Part shown: positions 16,633 to 25,733 of the stretch, in pieces
How the letters are laid out: every line of letters begins with the position of its first letter
How positions within the stretch are numbered: the stretch's first letter is position 1
Assembly: GCA_022823865.1 (NCBI GenBank)
Contig: JAJEHF010000104.1
Location: 30,866-94,865, forward strand
DNA length: 64,000 nucleotides
Direction of reading: 5' to 3'
Origin: Bryobacterales bacterium
Lineage (GTDB): Bacteria > Acidobacteriota > Terriglobia > Bryobacterales > UBA6623
Translations under genes and position numbers: made by a program
The notes under the pieces: model-generated
What the model saw: the letters and a program-made list of their open reading frames with translations, nothing else
Told to the model about the DNA's origin: nothing
The model's database searches: none

Positions 16633-17537
16633 TGGAGGCAAGTCTCGGACACTACTCCGTGATGGCAGACGAGATGGAACGCTACCTGTTCGGCCAAGGC
16701 GACCCGATCCCGCGCGGAGTCTACTGCGATTGTACTGCGGGGGCGGGCGGGCACGCGCGGCGCATCCTGCAACGCGCGGCCGGATGCACGCTGATCGCGA
16801 TCGACCGGGACGAGGATGCCCTGCGGCGCTGCCGGACGCAGCTGTCCGAGTTCGGCAGTCGGGTCCGGTACTTTCACGGCGGATTCTCCAAGCTGGCCCA
16901 AGCGGCCAAGGACTGCCTGCCGCTGGTCGGGGTCTTGGCGGATCTGGGCCTGTCGCGTCTGCAGCTCGACGACGGGCGCCGCGGCTTCAGCCTGCGGAAC
17001 CCCGGCCCGCTGGACATGCGCTTCGACCGCCGCCAGGCGCTGCAAGCCGACGAGTTCGTCAATCGGGGCGGCGAAGGCGACCTGGCCGACACGCTGTACG
17101 GTCTGGCGGACGAGCGCTTCAGCCGCCGCATCGCCCGCGCTGTCGTCCGAGCGCGTCCGATTCGCGACACCGCACACCTGTCCGAAGTCGTCGCGGCGGC
17201 TGTGCCGCGCAGCGCAGCCGGGCGCATCCACCCCGCAACCAAGACTTTTCAGGCACTGCGCATGGCAGTGAACGACGAGCTTGGCGAGCTAGGCAAGCTG
17301 CTCGCCGAGGTTCCGCGCCTGCTCGCTCCGGGCGGACGCTTCGTCGTGTTGAGCTTTCACAGCGGAGAAGACCGCTTGGTGAAGCAGAGTTTCCGGCAGC
17401 TTGCCAAGGCCGGAACATATCGCCTTCTGACGCGCCGGGTCATGCGCCCGTCCGAGGAAGAGGTGCGACGGAATCCAGCCAGCCGAAGCGCCCGCTTGCG
17501 AGCGGTGCAGCGCACGGAGATGGCGTATTCCGCCTAG
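16632..17537 (+). CDS. rsmH: 16S rRNA (cytosine-N4)-methyltransferase RsmH
   Basis: 301 residues from ATG 16632, which overlaps the mraZ stop (TGATG); a GTG one codon earlier is possible. The SAM-binding motif YCDCTAGAGGHARRIL, then LIAIDRDEDALRRC, and the C-terminal FVVLSFHSGEDRLVKQ and SRSARLRAVQR are all family hallmarks. It methylates C1402 of 16S rRNA. The stop codon TAG is the first base triplet of the 34-bp tandem repeat that follows. Confidence 0.96.
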   Translation: MEASLGHYSVMADEMERYLFGQGDPIPRGVYCDCTAGAGGHARRILQRAAGCTLIAIDRDEDALRRCRTQLSEFGSRVRYFHGGFSKLAQAAKDCLPLVGVLADLGLSRLQLDDGRRGFSLRNPGPLDMRFDRRQALQADEFVNRGGEGDLADTLYGLADERFSRRIARAVVRARPIRDTAHLSEVVAAAVPRSAAGRIHPATKTFQALRMAVNDELGELGKLLAEVPRLLAPGGRFVVLSFHSGEDRLVKQSFRQLAKAGTYRLLTRRVMRPSEEEVRRNPASRSARLRAVQRTEMAYSA

Positions 17538-17604
17538 AGAGAGGATCGGTTAGCAATGGAGAAGGTACTAGAGAGAGGATCGGTTAGCAATGGAGAAGGT
17601 ACTA
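17535..17604 (+). repeat. 34-bp exact tandem duplication of the rsmH-stop/ftsL-start junction
   Basis: Bases 17535-17568 are repeated exactly at 17569-17602, and two more bases match before divergence. Each copy holds the TAG stop triplet, a GAGAGAGGAT purine-rich ribosome site and an ATGGAGAAGGTAC start. The two ATGs (17556 and 17590) are 34 nt apart and hence in different frames. Only the second opens ftsL; the first gives a 71-codon frame ending at 17771 inside ftsL. Confidence 0.95.
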
Positions 17605-18129
17605 ACGAAGAAGGCGCCGCTGGGACGGCGATCCCACCACGGCCGGTGTGGCGTGCCCAAGGAGCACGCCACGCCCAGCCCGTCCGCGCCCAGCGGCGCC
17701 ACCCCGCCTGGAGGAGCTCAAGCGCAGTCGATGTCGATCGGCGGCGTGCCGCTGTATCCGAAGCGAATTGATAACAGCGGGATCCGCTACAGGCACGACC
17801 CGCGGGACCGGGAAGTCTGGCGCGTCGGCCTGAGCCTCGGCCTGTTCCTGCTGGTCCTGGCCATCTTGCTGTGGGGGCCGCAGCGATTGGTCACCCAGTC
17901 CGGCTACAGGCAGGAGGCGCTCCGCCAGCGGGCGGGACAGTTGCAGGCCGTGCGCGACGAGCTGAAGATGCAGCGCGGGCGGCTGGAGGACCTGCGGCGC
18001 GTCGCCGCGCTGGCCGAGCAGATGGGGCTGCGACAGACCGAGCCAGACAGTTATAGCTGGTTCGCGCTGCCGCCGGGAGACGGCGAGTCGGATGCGACCG
18101 TGGCGCGACTGCTGCGGTCAGGCGAGTGA
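17590..18129 (+). CDS. ftsL: FtsL-like cell division protein
   Basis: 179 residues. A long Pro/Ser/Ala/Gly-rich cytoplasmic tail (about 1-75) is followed by one membrane helix (about 78-96, VGLSLGLFLLVLAILLW) and a coiled coil (about 105-150, RQRAGQLQAVRDELKMQRG). Position between rsmH and ftsI, topology and coiled coil identify FtsL, which forms the FtsQLB scaffold at the septum. Sequence similarity in this family is weak, and the N-terminal tail is longer than usual. The start is the second ATG of a tandem-duplicated initiation site, so its translation may compete with the out-of-frame first ATG. Confidence 0.85.
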   Translation: MEKVLTKKAPLGRRSHHGRCGVPKEHATPSPSAPSGATPPGGAQAQSMSIGGVPLYPKRIDNSGIRYRHDPRDREVWRVGLSLGLFLLVLAILLWGPQRLVTQSGYRQEALRQRAGQLQAVRDELKMQRGRLEDLRRVAALAEQMGLRQTEPDSYSWFALPPGDGESDATVARLLRSGE

Positions 18130-18206
18130 CTTCTCGGCGAGGCTGCGGGATTCCAACGGTTCGGTCCGAGCGCTGGAGGCAATAGGGGGCAAGCAAAGAG
18201 CCGGCG

Positions 18207-20408
18207 GTGAACTTGATGGTCAGAGCGCAGTGGGCAGGCGGCGCTGCGGCGTCTGTAAGGCGGCTGCTCGGCTCGCGCACCAGGCGTCGCGTGCTGGCCG
18301 TGGCCTGCGTCGCGGCGGGAGCGTTCCTTCTCGTCCTCGCCCGGCTGGTCGACTTGCAGGTCCTCCAGCACGAACAACTCTACGCCAAGGCGATGCGCCA
18401 GCACGTCGGTAGCGTGGACATTCCCGCGCGCAGGGGGCATCTCATCGATCGCCGCGGGCGAGAGCTGGCCCTGAGCATGCAGATGGACTCCATCGGCATC
18501 TTCTCCGACCACGTGTCCGACCCACCGGCTGTGGCGGCCGCTCTGGCCGAGGCCGTCGCCGTGGACGAACACGCGCTGCGCAGGCGGATCGAGCGGGGCG
18601 GGTTCCAGTGGGTCAAGCGCACGGTCACCTTGGCCGAAGCGCAGCGCGCGCGAGCTCTGGGCCTGGACTTCCTGCAGTTCGAGCAAGAGAGCCGCCGCTA
18701 CTATCCCTATGGCTCTGTGGCGGCCCAGGTGCTGGGCACCGTAGGCATCGACCACACGGGCCAAGCCGGCCTGGAGCAGAAGTTCGAGAGCCGATTGCAC
18801 GGCACGCCGGGACGCGGCCTGATGCAATACGACGCTCTGCAGCGACGCTACGGCTGGCAAGTGCTGCAAGCGCCCAAGCCCGGCAGCGACGTGTTGCTCA
18901 ACCTCGATCTGGAGTTGCAGTCACTGGCCGACCTGGAACTCGAGCGCGCCGTGCGCGAAACGAAGTCCCGGTCGGGAACGATCGTCCTGATGCGCCCTGA
19001 CAGCGGGGAAATCCTCGCCATGGCCAGCTGGCCTCGGTTCGATCCCAACGATCTTTCGCGAACCAAGGAGGATCTCGAGAATCTACGTAACTTTGCGGTC
19101 AGTGCCATGGTCGAACCAGGGTCCACCTTCAAAGTCCTGACCGCGTCGGCGGCCTTGGAGGAGGGGTTGGTGAGCGTCGACGATGAGTTCGATTGCGAGA
19201 TGGGTGGCATGTGGATCAACCGGCGGCGGATCCGCGACCACCACCCATACGGAATCCTGACGATGCCGCAGGTGCTGATGAAGTCGAGCAACATCGGCAC
19301 GATCAAGATCGGCTACCGGGTCGGGTCGGAGAAGTTGCACGACTACATCCGGCGCTTCGGGTTCGGCGCCAAGACCGGCGTCAACCTCCCGGGCGAGATC
19401 CACGGGCTGGTCCGGCCGTTGGAGAGGTGGTCCGATGCTTCGCTAGCGTCTCTCTCGATGGGACAGGAGATCGGCGTGACCGCCGTGCAGATGGCCGGCC
19501 TGTTCGGGACGATCGCCAACGGGGGAGTCCGGGTCAACCCCCGGATAGTCCGCGCGATTCGGGAGAGCGGCGCGCAGGAAGTGCCGCTAGACCGACCGGC
19601 GCCCGAGCGCGTGATCAGCCAGGACACCGCCGCGACGATGCAGGCGATTCTGGAGCAGGTCGTCCAGAGCGGCACTGGCCGCCTCGCGCAGATCCAGGGC
19701 TATCGCGTGGCGGGCAAGACCGGCACGGCCCAAATGATCAATCCGGTCAGCCGTTCGTACAGGGACGGCATGTACTTGGCCAGCTTCTGCGGCTTCGCGC
19801 CAGTCAACAATCCGGCCGTGGTGGGCGTGGTGATGCTGTTCGATCCGCGCGGCCAGTTCTACTACGGCGGACGAATCGCCGCGCCGGTGTTCTCGACCGT
19901 CGTGCGGCAGGCTCTGCGCGTCTTGGACGTGCCGCCGTCGCGGATCCCGTCGCTCCCCGTGCGCCCGCCGGCTGAGGTCGACGCGGTGCTGCTGGCGGAC
20001 TTCATCGAGGGCAGGGCCAATGACGTCGGGGACGAGCCGATCTTTCCGGGCCGGAACGGCGCAGGGCCGGCGTCGGGGCCGGCAGGGCGGGAGGCTCCCG
20101 CTGCCGAAACTGTGGCCGAGGGCATGTCGCGCCAGGCAGAATCAGTCGCGACAGCGACTCTGGCTCAGGAGCCGTACGGCGAGTCGCTCACCGCTCCCGA
20201 CGTGCTGGGGCTAACGATGCGCGAGGTGTTTGCGCTGGGAGCCCAGCACGGCATCCCGATCGAGCCGCACGGCAGCGGATTTGCCCAGCGGCAATACCCG
20301 GGACCCAACGAGGCCTTGCCCGCGGGCGATCCGATCAAGGTCGTTTTCGGCACGGAGAGGGTTGAACTGCGCGACGCCTCACATCCGGCCGGCGAGGGTG
20401 GCGGATGA
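18207..20408 (+). CDS. ftsI: Septal peptidoglycan transpeptidase FtsI (PBP3) with C-terminal PASTA domain
   Basis: 733 residues. One membrane anchor (about 29-46) is followed by the PBP dimerisation domain (from IPARRGHLIDRRGRELALS) and the transpeptidase domain. Its active-site motifs are GSTFK (Ser about 305), SSN (about 359) and KTGTAQ (about 502). The C-terminus has one PASTA domain (about 655-718, APDVLGLTMREVFALGAQHG). It crosslinks septal peptidoglycan together with FtsW. The start may be GTG 18207 (AGAG 6 nt upstream) or ATG 18216. PASTA-bearing FtsI is more typical of non-proteobacterial phyla. Its stop overlaps murE by 4 nt. Confidence 0.96.
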   Translation: MNLMVRAQWAGGAAASVRRLLGSRTRRRVLAVACVAAGAFLLVLARLVDLQVLQHEQLYAKAMRQHVGSVDIPARRGHLIDRRGRELALSMQMDSIGIFSDHVSDPPAVAAALAEAVAVDEHALRRRIERGGFQWVKRTVTLAEAQRARALGLDFLQFEQESRRYYPYGSVAAQVLGTVGIDHTGQAGLEQKFESRLHGTPGRGLMQYDALQRRYGWQVLQAPKPGSDVLLNLDLELQSLADLELERAVRETKSRSGTIVLMRPDSGEILAMASWPRFDPNDLSRTKEDLENLRNFAVSAMVEPGSTFKVLTASAALEEGLVSVDDEFDCEMGGMWINRRRIRDHHPYGILTMPQVLMKSSNIGTIKIGYRVGSEKLHDYIRRFGFGAKTGVNLPGEIHGLVRPLERWSDASLASLSMGQEIGVTAVQMAGLFGTIANGGVRVNPRIVRAIRESGAQEVPLDRPAPERVISQDTAATMQAILEQVVQSGTGRLAQIQGYRVAGKTGTAQMINPVSRSYRDGMYLASFCGFAPVNNPAVVGVVMLFDPRGQFYYGGRIAAPVFSTVVRQALRVLDVPPSRIPSLPVRPPAEVDAVLLADFIEGRANDVGDEPIFPGRNGAGPASGPAGREAPAAETVAEGMSRQAESVATATLAQEPYGESLTAPDVLGLTMREVFALGAQHGIPIEPHGSGFAQRQYPGPNEALPAGDPIKVVFGTERVELRDASHPAGEGGG

Positions 20409-21886
20409 GGCTGCCTGCGATGTTGGAGGGCAGTGCAGTCGGTCCGGTGCCGGACCTGGAAGTCACCGGTCTGCAGTACGATTCGCGCAATCTCCTGGCC
20501 GGCGAGGCGTTCTTTGCCTTTCCCGGCGAGCGCGTCGATGGCCACGAGTTCGTGCCCGCCGCCCTCCGGGACGGCGCCGCGGCCATCGTTAGCGAGCGCA
20601 GCGCTCCCAACGGACTGGAAACGCGATGGGCGCGGGTGTCGCACGGCCGCCGCGCCCTGGCGATGGCGGCGCTGCGTTCTTACGGGCGTCCGGACCGTGA
20701 CGTCAGCATCACGGCCGTCACCGGGACGAACGGCAAGACCTCGACGGTGCATCTGCTCGATGCGCTGCTCCGGTCGGTCGGCAAGACCACGGCCTTGCTG
20801 GGCACGATCGAGCAGCGCATCGGCGATCGGGTAGCAAGGTCGGTCAACACGACGCCCGAGTCGCTGGATATCGTTCGATCGCTCGCGGAGCTGCGCCAGA
20901 TTGGCGGCAGCCACGCCACCATCGAGGCCTCTTCGCACGCCCTTGCTCTCGCGCGCATCTACGGAATCGAGTTCCATACGGCGGTCTTTACCAACCTCTC
21001 CAGGGAACATCTCGACTTCCACGGAGACATGGAGTCCTACGCGGCCGCGAAGAGGCGCCTGTTCGTGGGCGCCGGCGCGCGGCCGCCGCTCAACGCTGTC
21101 ATCAACGCGGACGACGAGGCGGGGCGGGAGTTGCTCAAGCTGGCCGGTTCGCGGTTGCTTTCCTACGGCCGGGGCTCGGAGGCACACGTGCGGGCCTCGG
21201 GGGTTGAGTCGGACGCCAGGGGCGTCCGCTTCAACGTCGAATCGCCGGCGGGCCGGATTCGAGTGGAGTCGAACCTGATCGGCGATTTCAACGTGGACAA
21301 CATTCTCGCCGCGGTGGGCGCCGCCCAGTGCCACGGCTTGGGCGCGGCCGAGATTGAAGCGGGGCTGGTGGCGGTGCCGCCGGCGCCGGGGCGCTTCGAG
21401 ACTGTCGACTGCGGCCAGCCGTTCTTGGTGGTCGTGGACTACGCCCACACTCCCGACGCCCTGCACCGCTCGATCGAGGCGGCCAGGGAGATCGCTCAGC
21501 GCAAGGACCCGCCCGGAAGAGTCTTGACGCTGTTTGGCTGCGGCGGGGACAGGGACCGGACCAAGCGGGCTCCCATGGGGAATATCGCCGGGGAGCTGAG
21601 CGACTTCGTGATGCTGACTTCCGACAATCCTCGCAGCGAGGATCCGCTAGCCATCATCCAAGAGGTGGCCACAGGGCTGAGACAGGCCAGCGATGCGTGG
21701 ACGGTCCACCCTGACCGGGCGGAAGCCATCAAGGGCGTGCTGTACGAGGCGCGCTGCAGAGACATCGTGCTGATCGCGGGCAAGGGGCACGAGACTACGC
21801 AGACCACGCGCGAAGGCACGCTCCCGTTCGACGACCGCAAGGCCGTTCGGGCGGCTCTGCATGCCAAGGGGTACTTCAGGGCATGA
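20405..21886 (+). CDS. murE: UDP-MurNAc-tripeptide synthetase MurE (meso-diaminopimelate type)
   Basis: 493 residues. The N-terminal uridine-binding domain (GLQYDSRNLLAGEAFFAFPG), the ATP P-loop VTGTNGKTSTVHLL and the C-terminal domain are present. The TSDNPRSEDP segment contains the DNPR signature that selects meso-diaminopimelate over lysine, so the wall is predicted to be the Gram-negative DAP type. It ligates the third residue to UDP-MurNAc-L-Ala-D-Glu. Overlaps ftsI and murF by 4 nt each (ATGA). Confidence 0.97.
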   Translation: MRLPAMLEGSAVGPVPDLEVTGLQYDSRNLLAGEAFFAFPGERVDGHEFVPAALRDGAAAIVSERSAPNGLETRWARVSHGRRALAMAALRSYGRPDRDVSITAVTGTNGKTSTVHLLDALLRSVGKTTALLGTIEQRIGDRVARSVNTTPESLDIVRSLAELRQIGGSHATIEASSHALALARIYGIEFHTAVFTNLSREHLDFHGDMESYAAAKRRLFVGAGARPPLNAVINADDEAGRELLKLAGSRLLSYGRGSEAHVRASGVESDARGVRFNVESPAGRIRVESNLIGDFNVDNILAAVGAAQCHGLGAAEIEAGLVAVPPAPGRFETVDCGQPFLVVVDYAHTPDALHRSIEAAREIAQRKDPPGRVLTLFGCGGDRDRTKRAPMGNIAGELSDFVMLTSDNPRSEDPLAIIQEVATGLRQASDAWTVHPDRAEAIKGVLYEARCRDIVLIAGKGHETTQTTREGTLPFDDRKAVRAALHAKGYFRA

Positions 21887-23247
21887 CACTGCAGCTGTCC
21901 CAGATTCGCGCATGGCTGGGCCTGCCTGACGAGGGTGCCCCCGGGACGGCACGTGGATGTTCGATCGATTCGCGCAGCGTGAAGGCCGGGGAGCTGTTCT
22001 TCGCGATTCGCGGGCCGTCGAACGATGGCCATGACTACGTCCCCGACGCACTTGCCAAAGGCGCGGCCGCCGCAGTCGTCCAGAGCGACTACCGCGGTGA
22101 GGGCCCGCTGTTGCGGGTGGCGGACACGTCGCTCGCCCTGGGCCGGCTTGCGGCCAGAGCTCGCAGGCGGTGGGGCGGAACAGTCGTCGCCGTGACTGGC
22201 AGCAGCGGCAAGACCACCACGAAGGACATCCTTGCGGAGCTGCTGCGGGACATCCTGCCGGTTGCAAAGTCGCAGGGCAACCTCAACAACGAATACGGCT
22301 TGCCCCTATCGCTGCTCAGGATCCCCGATCAAGTTCGCACGGCGGTGGTCGAGATCGGGATCAACAGGGTCGGCGAGATGCGCCCGCTCGGAGAGATCGC
22401 CGCGCCGGACGTGAGCGTCGTGACCAACGTTGGCACCGCTCACGTCGGGAATTTCGCCTCCGTTGAAGAGATCGCGGCGGAGAAGGGACGCTTGGTCGAG
22501 GCACTGGCGCCAGCGGGCACGGCCGTGCTCAATGCGGACGACGACCGCGTGGCGGCGTTTCGCGACCGACACTCCGGAACGGTCGTGACCTATGGCATTG
22601 AGCGCCCTGCCGACCTGCGGGCCGAGGATGTCGAGCTGCTGGGCTCCGATGGCGCGCGCTTCCGGCTCAATGGCCATCCGATGCATTCGCCGCTGGCCGG
22701 CCGGCACAACGTTTACAACGTCTTGGCTGCTGCCGCTGCTGCCGCGGCCCTGGGTGTCGCTCCCGAGCGCCTCGGCGAGCCACTGAGAGGCCTCCGGCCC
22801 TCCGCCATGCGAGGGATCGTCCGCCGGATCGCAGGCATCACATTCATCGACGACTGCTACAACGCGAGCCCGCCCGCCATGGAAGCCATGTTGGAGGTCT
22901 TGCGCGGCACCCCGGCGTCGCGCCGGATCGCGGTCCTGGGCGAGATGCGCGAGCTCGGCGCCCAGTCGCGGGAATTGCACCGCCGCGTAGGGGCTGCCGT
23001 GGGACGGGCAGGCATTGACCACTTGGTCGCCGTTGCCGGGGATGCCGCCGAGATCGCCGCGGCAGCAGGGGTCTCGGCGGAGTTCCACGCCTCTCCCGAA
23101 TCAGCCGCTTCCGCCTTGACGGGAATGCTGCGCCGGGGCGATGCAGTGCTGTTCAAGGCATCGCGCGGGGTGCAGCTCGAGCGGGCACGGGATATCGTTT
23201 GCGGCTGCCTTGGCGCGGCGGCTTCCGAGGGCAGGGAGGCAGCGTAA
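21883..23247 (+). CDS. murF: UDP-MurNAc-tripeptide:D-Ala-D-Ala ligase MurF
   Basis: 454 residues. CSIDSRSVKAGELFFAIRG, P-loop VTGSSGKTTTKDILAELL, NLNNEYGLPLSLL and IDDCYNASPPAMEAML are typical of MurF. It adds D-Ala-D-Ala to complete the pentapeptide precursor. The D-Ala-D-Ala ligase gene ddl is not in the cluster. Overlaps murE by 4 nt; 6 nt separate it from mraY. Confidence 0.97.
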   Translation: MTLQLSQIRAWLGLPDEGAPGTARGCSIDSRSVKAGELFFAIRGPSNDGHDYVPDALAKGAAAAVVQSDYRGEGPLLRVADTSLALGRLAARARRRWGGTVVAVTGSSGKTTTKDILAELLRDILPVAKSQGNLNNEYGLPLSLLRIPDQVRTAVVEIGINRVGEMRPLGEIAAPDVSVVTNVGTAHVGNFASVEEIAAEKGRLVEALAPAGTAVLNADDDRVAAFRDRHSGTVVTYGIERPADLRAEDVELLGSDGARFRLNGHPMHSPLAGRHNVYNVLAAAAAAAALGVAPERLGEPLRGLRPSAMRGIVRRIAGITFIDDCYNASPPAMEAMLEVLRGTPASRRIAVLGEMRELGAQSRELHRRVGAAVGRAGIDHLVAVAGDAAEIAAAAGVSAEFHASPESAASALTGMLRRGDAVLFKASRGVQLERARDIVCGCLGAAASEGREAA

Positions 23248-23253
23248 GTCCGC

Positions 23254-24387
23254 ATGCTGTACGAGCTTCTCTTCGAGCCGCTGTCCTCCGCATTCGGAGC
23301 GTTGCGCGTCTTCGGCTACATCACTGTCCGCACGACCATGGCGACCTTCACGGCGTTGGTGATCGGGCTGTTGATCGGCCCTTGGCTGATCCGACGGTTG
23401 CGCTCAGCGCAGATCGGCCAGTACATCCGGGCCGAAGGCCCGCAGTCGCACCAGTGGAAAGCGGGGACCCCGACCATGGGCGGGCTGTTGATCGGAATGG
23501 CCACCATCGTTCCGACGCTGCTGTGGGCCGACCTGAGCAACGTGTACGTTGGAATCGCGCTGGTGGCGTTCGTCGGATTCGGGCTCATCGGGTTCTTGGA
23601 TGACTACAACAAGTTGGCCAAGAAACAGAACCTGGGCTTGACGTCGAGGCAAAAGCTCGGCTTCCAGATCGCCCTGACCCTGCTCATCGGGCTGGTCCTG
23701 ATCGGGCTGAGCAGCCGCGGGGACTATTCGACGGAGCTGTCGCTGCCGTTCGCGAAGAACCTTCAGCCAGAGCTGGTCATCCAGTCGTTGCTGGGCAGTC
23801 CGGTAACGCTTCCGTTCGCCTATGTGGGCTTCTTCGGGTGGCTGTTCTTCGTGCTGGCCGGCACCGCCAACGGCGTCAACCTGACCGATGGACTGGACGG
23901 CTTGGCCATTGGATTGACGGTCGTTTGTGCCGGTGCGCTGGCGATTCTCGCGTATGTGGCAGGGCACGCCGAGATCTCGGCCTATCTCGACGTGCCCAGC
24001 GTCCCGCTGGCGGCGGAACTGACGATCTTCTGCGGTGCCATTGTCGGAGCCAGTCTGGCGTTCCTGTGGTACAACGCCCACCCCGCGGAGATCTTCATGG
24101 GCGACGTGGGCTCGCTCAGCCTCGGCGGAGCACTCGCCACCGTGGCCGTGCTGGCGAAGCAGGAAGTCGTGCTGCTGCTGATCGGGGCCGTGTTCGTGAT
24201 CGAGACGGTGTCTGTCATCTTGCAGGTGGGCAGTTTCAAGCTCACGGGCAAGCGCATCTTCCGCATGTCGCCCATTCACCATCACTTCGAACAGCTCGGC
24301 TGGCCGGAGTCCAAGATCATCACGCGGTTGTGGATCGTGGGTTTGATCATGGCGCTGATGGCCTTGAGCACCCTCAAGCTGCGATGA
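23254..24387 (+). CDS. mraY: Phospho-MurNAc-pentapeptide transferase MraY
   Basis: 377 residues with about ten membrane helices. Conserved landmarks: KAGTPTMGGLLI, FLDDYNKLAKKQNLGLTSRQK (Asp pair of the active site), NLTDGLDGLA, EIFMGDVGSLSLGG and the HHH-type motif SPIHHHFEQLGWPE. It transfers phospho-MurNAc-pentapeptide to undecaprenyl phosphate, forming lipid I in the inner membrane. Overlaps murD by 4 nt. Confidence 0.98.
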   Translation: MLYELLFEPLSSAFGALRVFGYITVRTTMATFTALVIGLLIGPWLIRRLRSAQIGQYIRAEGPQSHQWKAGTPTMGGLLIGMATIVPTLLWADLSNVYVGIALVAFVGFGLIGFLDDYNKLAKKQNLGLTSRQKLGFQIALTLLIGLVLIGLSSRGDYSTELSLPFAKNLQPELVIQSLLGSPVTLPFAYVGFFGWLFFVLAGTANGVNLTDGLDGLAIGLTVVCAGALAILAYVAGHAEISAYLDVPSVPLAAELTIFCGAIVGASLAFLWYNAHPAEIFMGDVGSLSLGGALATVAVLAKQEVVLLLIGAVFVIETVSVILQVGSFKLTGKRIFRMSPIHHHFEQLGWPESKIITRLWIVGLIMALMALSTLKLR

Positions 24388-25733
24388 CGTTGCAAGGCAG
24401 GCGAGCATTGGTCCTGGGGCTGGGCAAGTCAGGCCTGGCGGCCGTGCGCTTTCTCCTCGCGCGCGGTGCCGTCGTCGCCGCTGCGGACGCTCGCGCGAAG
24501 AGCGAGCTGGCCGCCGCGACGGCCTCGCTCGAGCACTTGCCGGTGCGCCTGCACTTCGGCGGGCACCCCGATGCCCTGCTGGCCGGGCAGGATCTCATCG
24601 TGCCCTCGCCTGGGGTGCCGTGGGACCTGCCCGGCCTGGTGTCCGCCCGCCAGCGGGGCGTCGCGGTGTGTGGCGAGCTCGAACTCGCGGCTGGCGCGCT
24701 GCGCGGGCGCGTGATCGGCGTGACCGGCACGAATGGCAAGACCACGACCGTTTCGTTGATCGATCACGTGCTGCGCCGAGCGGGTGTGTCCGGCCGGTTG
24801 GCCGGCAACGTCGGCACCCCGGTGCTCGAGATAGCCGACGGTTCCCGTTCCGAGGACTGGCACGTGCTCGAACTGTCCAGTTTCCAGCTCGAGGCGGCCG
24901 CGTCGTTCCGGTGCCACGTTGCCACCGTGCTCAACGTGACGCCGGATCACTTGGACAGGCACCGCGACTTCGCCGACTACGCCGCGGCCAAGGCACGCAT
25001 ACTGCGCAACCAGCGTTCCGGGGACACCGCAGTGTTCAACGCGGCCGATCCGCACTGTCGTGCCATGGAACCGGCGGCCCGCGGCGCGGTGGTTCGATTC
25101 GGAATCCGCTGTGCCGAGGGCGTTGATGCCTGCGCCGCCCAGGGCCGGATCCGCTATCGGGGAGAGGATGTCGCCGAGGCAGACCTGCCGATCCGCGGCG
25201 AGCACAACTTGGAGAACGCACTGGCCGCCGTCGCGGCGTGCGCCTTGGCAGGCGTGAGCGTCGAGGTGATCGGCCGAGCGCTCAAGTCTTTCCAGCCCGT
25301 CGAGCACCGCATGGAGTTCGTCGCCACGATTCGCGGAGTCGACTACTACAACGATTCCAAGGCGACCAATGTCGCCGCCGCTGTCAAGGCGTGCGGCTCC
25401 TTCCCCCGCGGCCTGTGGGCGATTCTCGGCGGGTACGACAAGGGCTCGGACTACACCCCGCTGGCGTCGGTCTTGCGGCGCAACGCGCGCGAGGCCTTGT
25501 TGATCGGCGAAGCCGCACCGCTGATTCGCGATCAGCTAGGCGGGGCCGTTCCCGTAGTCGAGGCGCGCACGCTCCGAGCCGCGCTGGACCACGCAGCAGC
25601 CCGGGCGGAACCGGGTGACACGGTCTTGCTCGCGCCGGCATGTGCCAGCTTTGACCAGTATCCGAACTACATCCAGCGTGGGCTCGACTTCCGCCGTATC
25701 GTCGCGGGGCTTGGGGGTGGGGCATGCCGCTGA
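24384..25733 (+). CDS. murD: UDP-MurNAc-L-alanine:D-glutamate ligase MurD
   Basis: 449 residues from the ATG at 24384 that overlaps the mraY stop (ATGA). A Rossmann-type N-domain (ALVLGLGKSGLAAVRFLLAR), P-loop VTGTNGKTTTVSLIDHVL, VLNVTPDHLDRH and YYNDSKATNVAAAVKA match MurD. It adds D-glutamate, the second stem residue. The open frame reaches back to 23838, but that part lies inside mraY and is a shadow. The end overlaps ftsW by 10 nt. Confidence 0.97.
   Translation: MTLQGRRALVLGLGKSGLAAVRFLLARGAVVAAADARAKSELAAATASLEHLPVRLHFGGHPDALLAGQDLIVPSPGVPWDLPGLVSARQRGVAVCGELELAAGALRGRVIGVTGTNGKTTTVSLIDHVLRRAGVSGRLAGNVGTPVLEIADGSRSEDWHVLELSSFQLEAAASFRCHVATVLNVTPDHLDRHRDFADYAAAKARILRNQRSGDTAVFNAADPHCRAMEPAARGAVVRFGIRCAEGVDACAAQGRIRYRGEDVAEADLPIRGEHNLENALAAVAACALAGVSVEVIGRALKSFQPVEHRMEFVATIRGVDYYNDSKATNVAAAVKACGSFPRGLWAILGGYDKGSDYTPLASVLRRNAREALLIGEAAPLIRDQLGGAVPVVEARTLRAALDHAAARAEPGDTVLLAPACASFDQYPNYIQRGLDFRRIVAGLGGGACR

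Noticed and set aside
17556..17771. 71-codon frame from the first copy of the duplicated ftsL start
   Set aside because: Product has no domain and ends inside ftsL; treated as a by-product of the duplication, possibly regulatory, not a gene.
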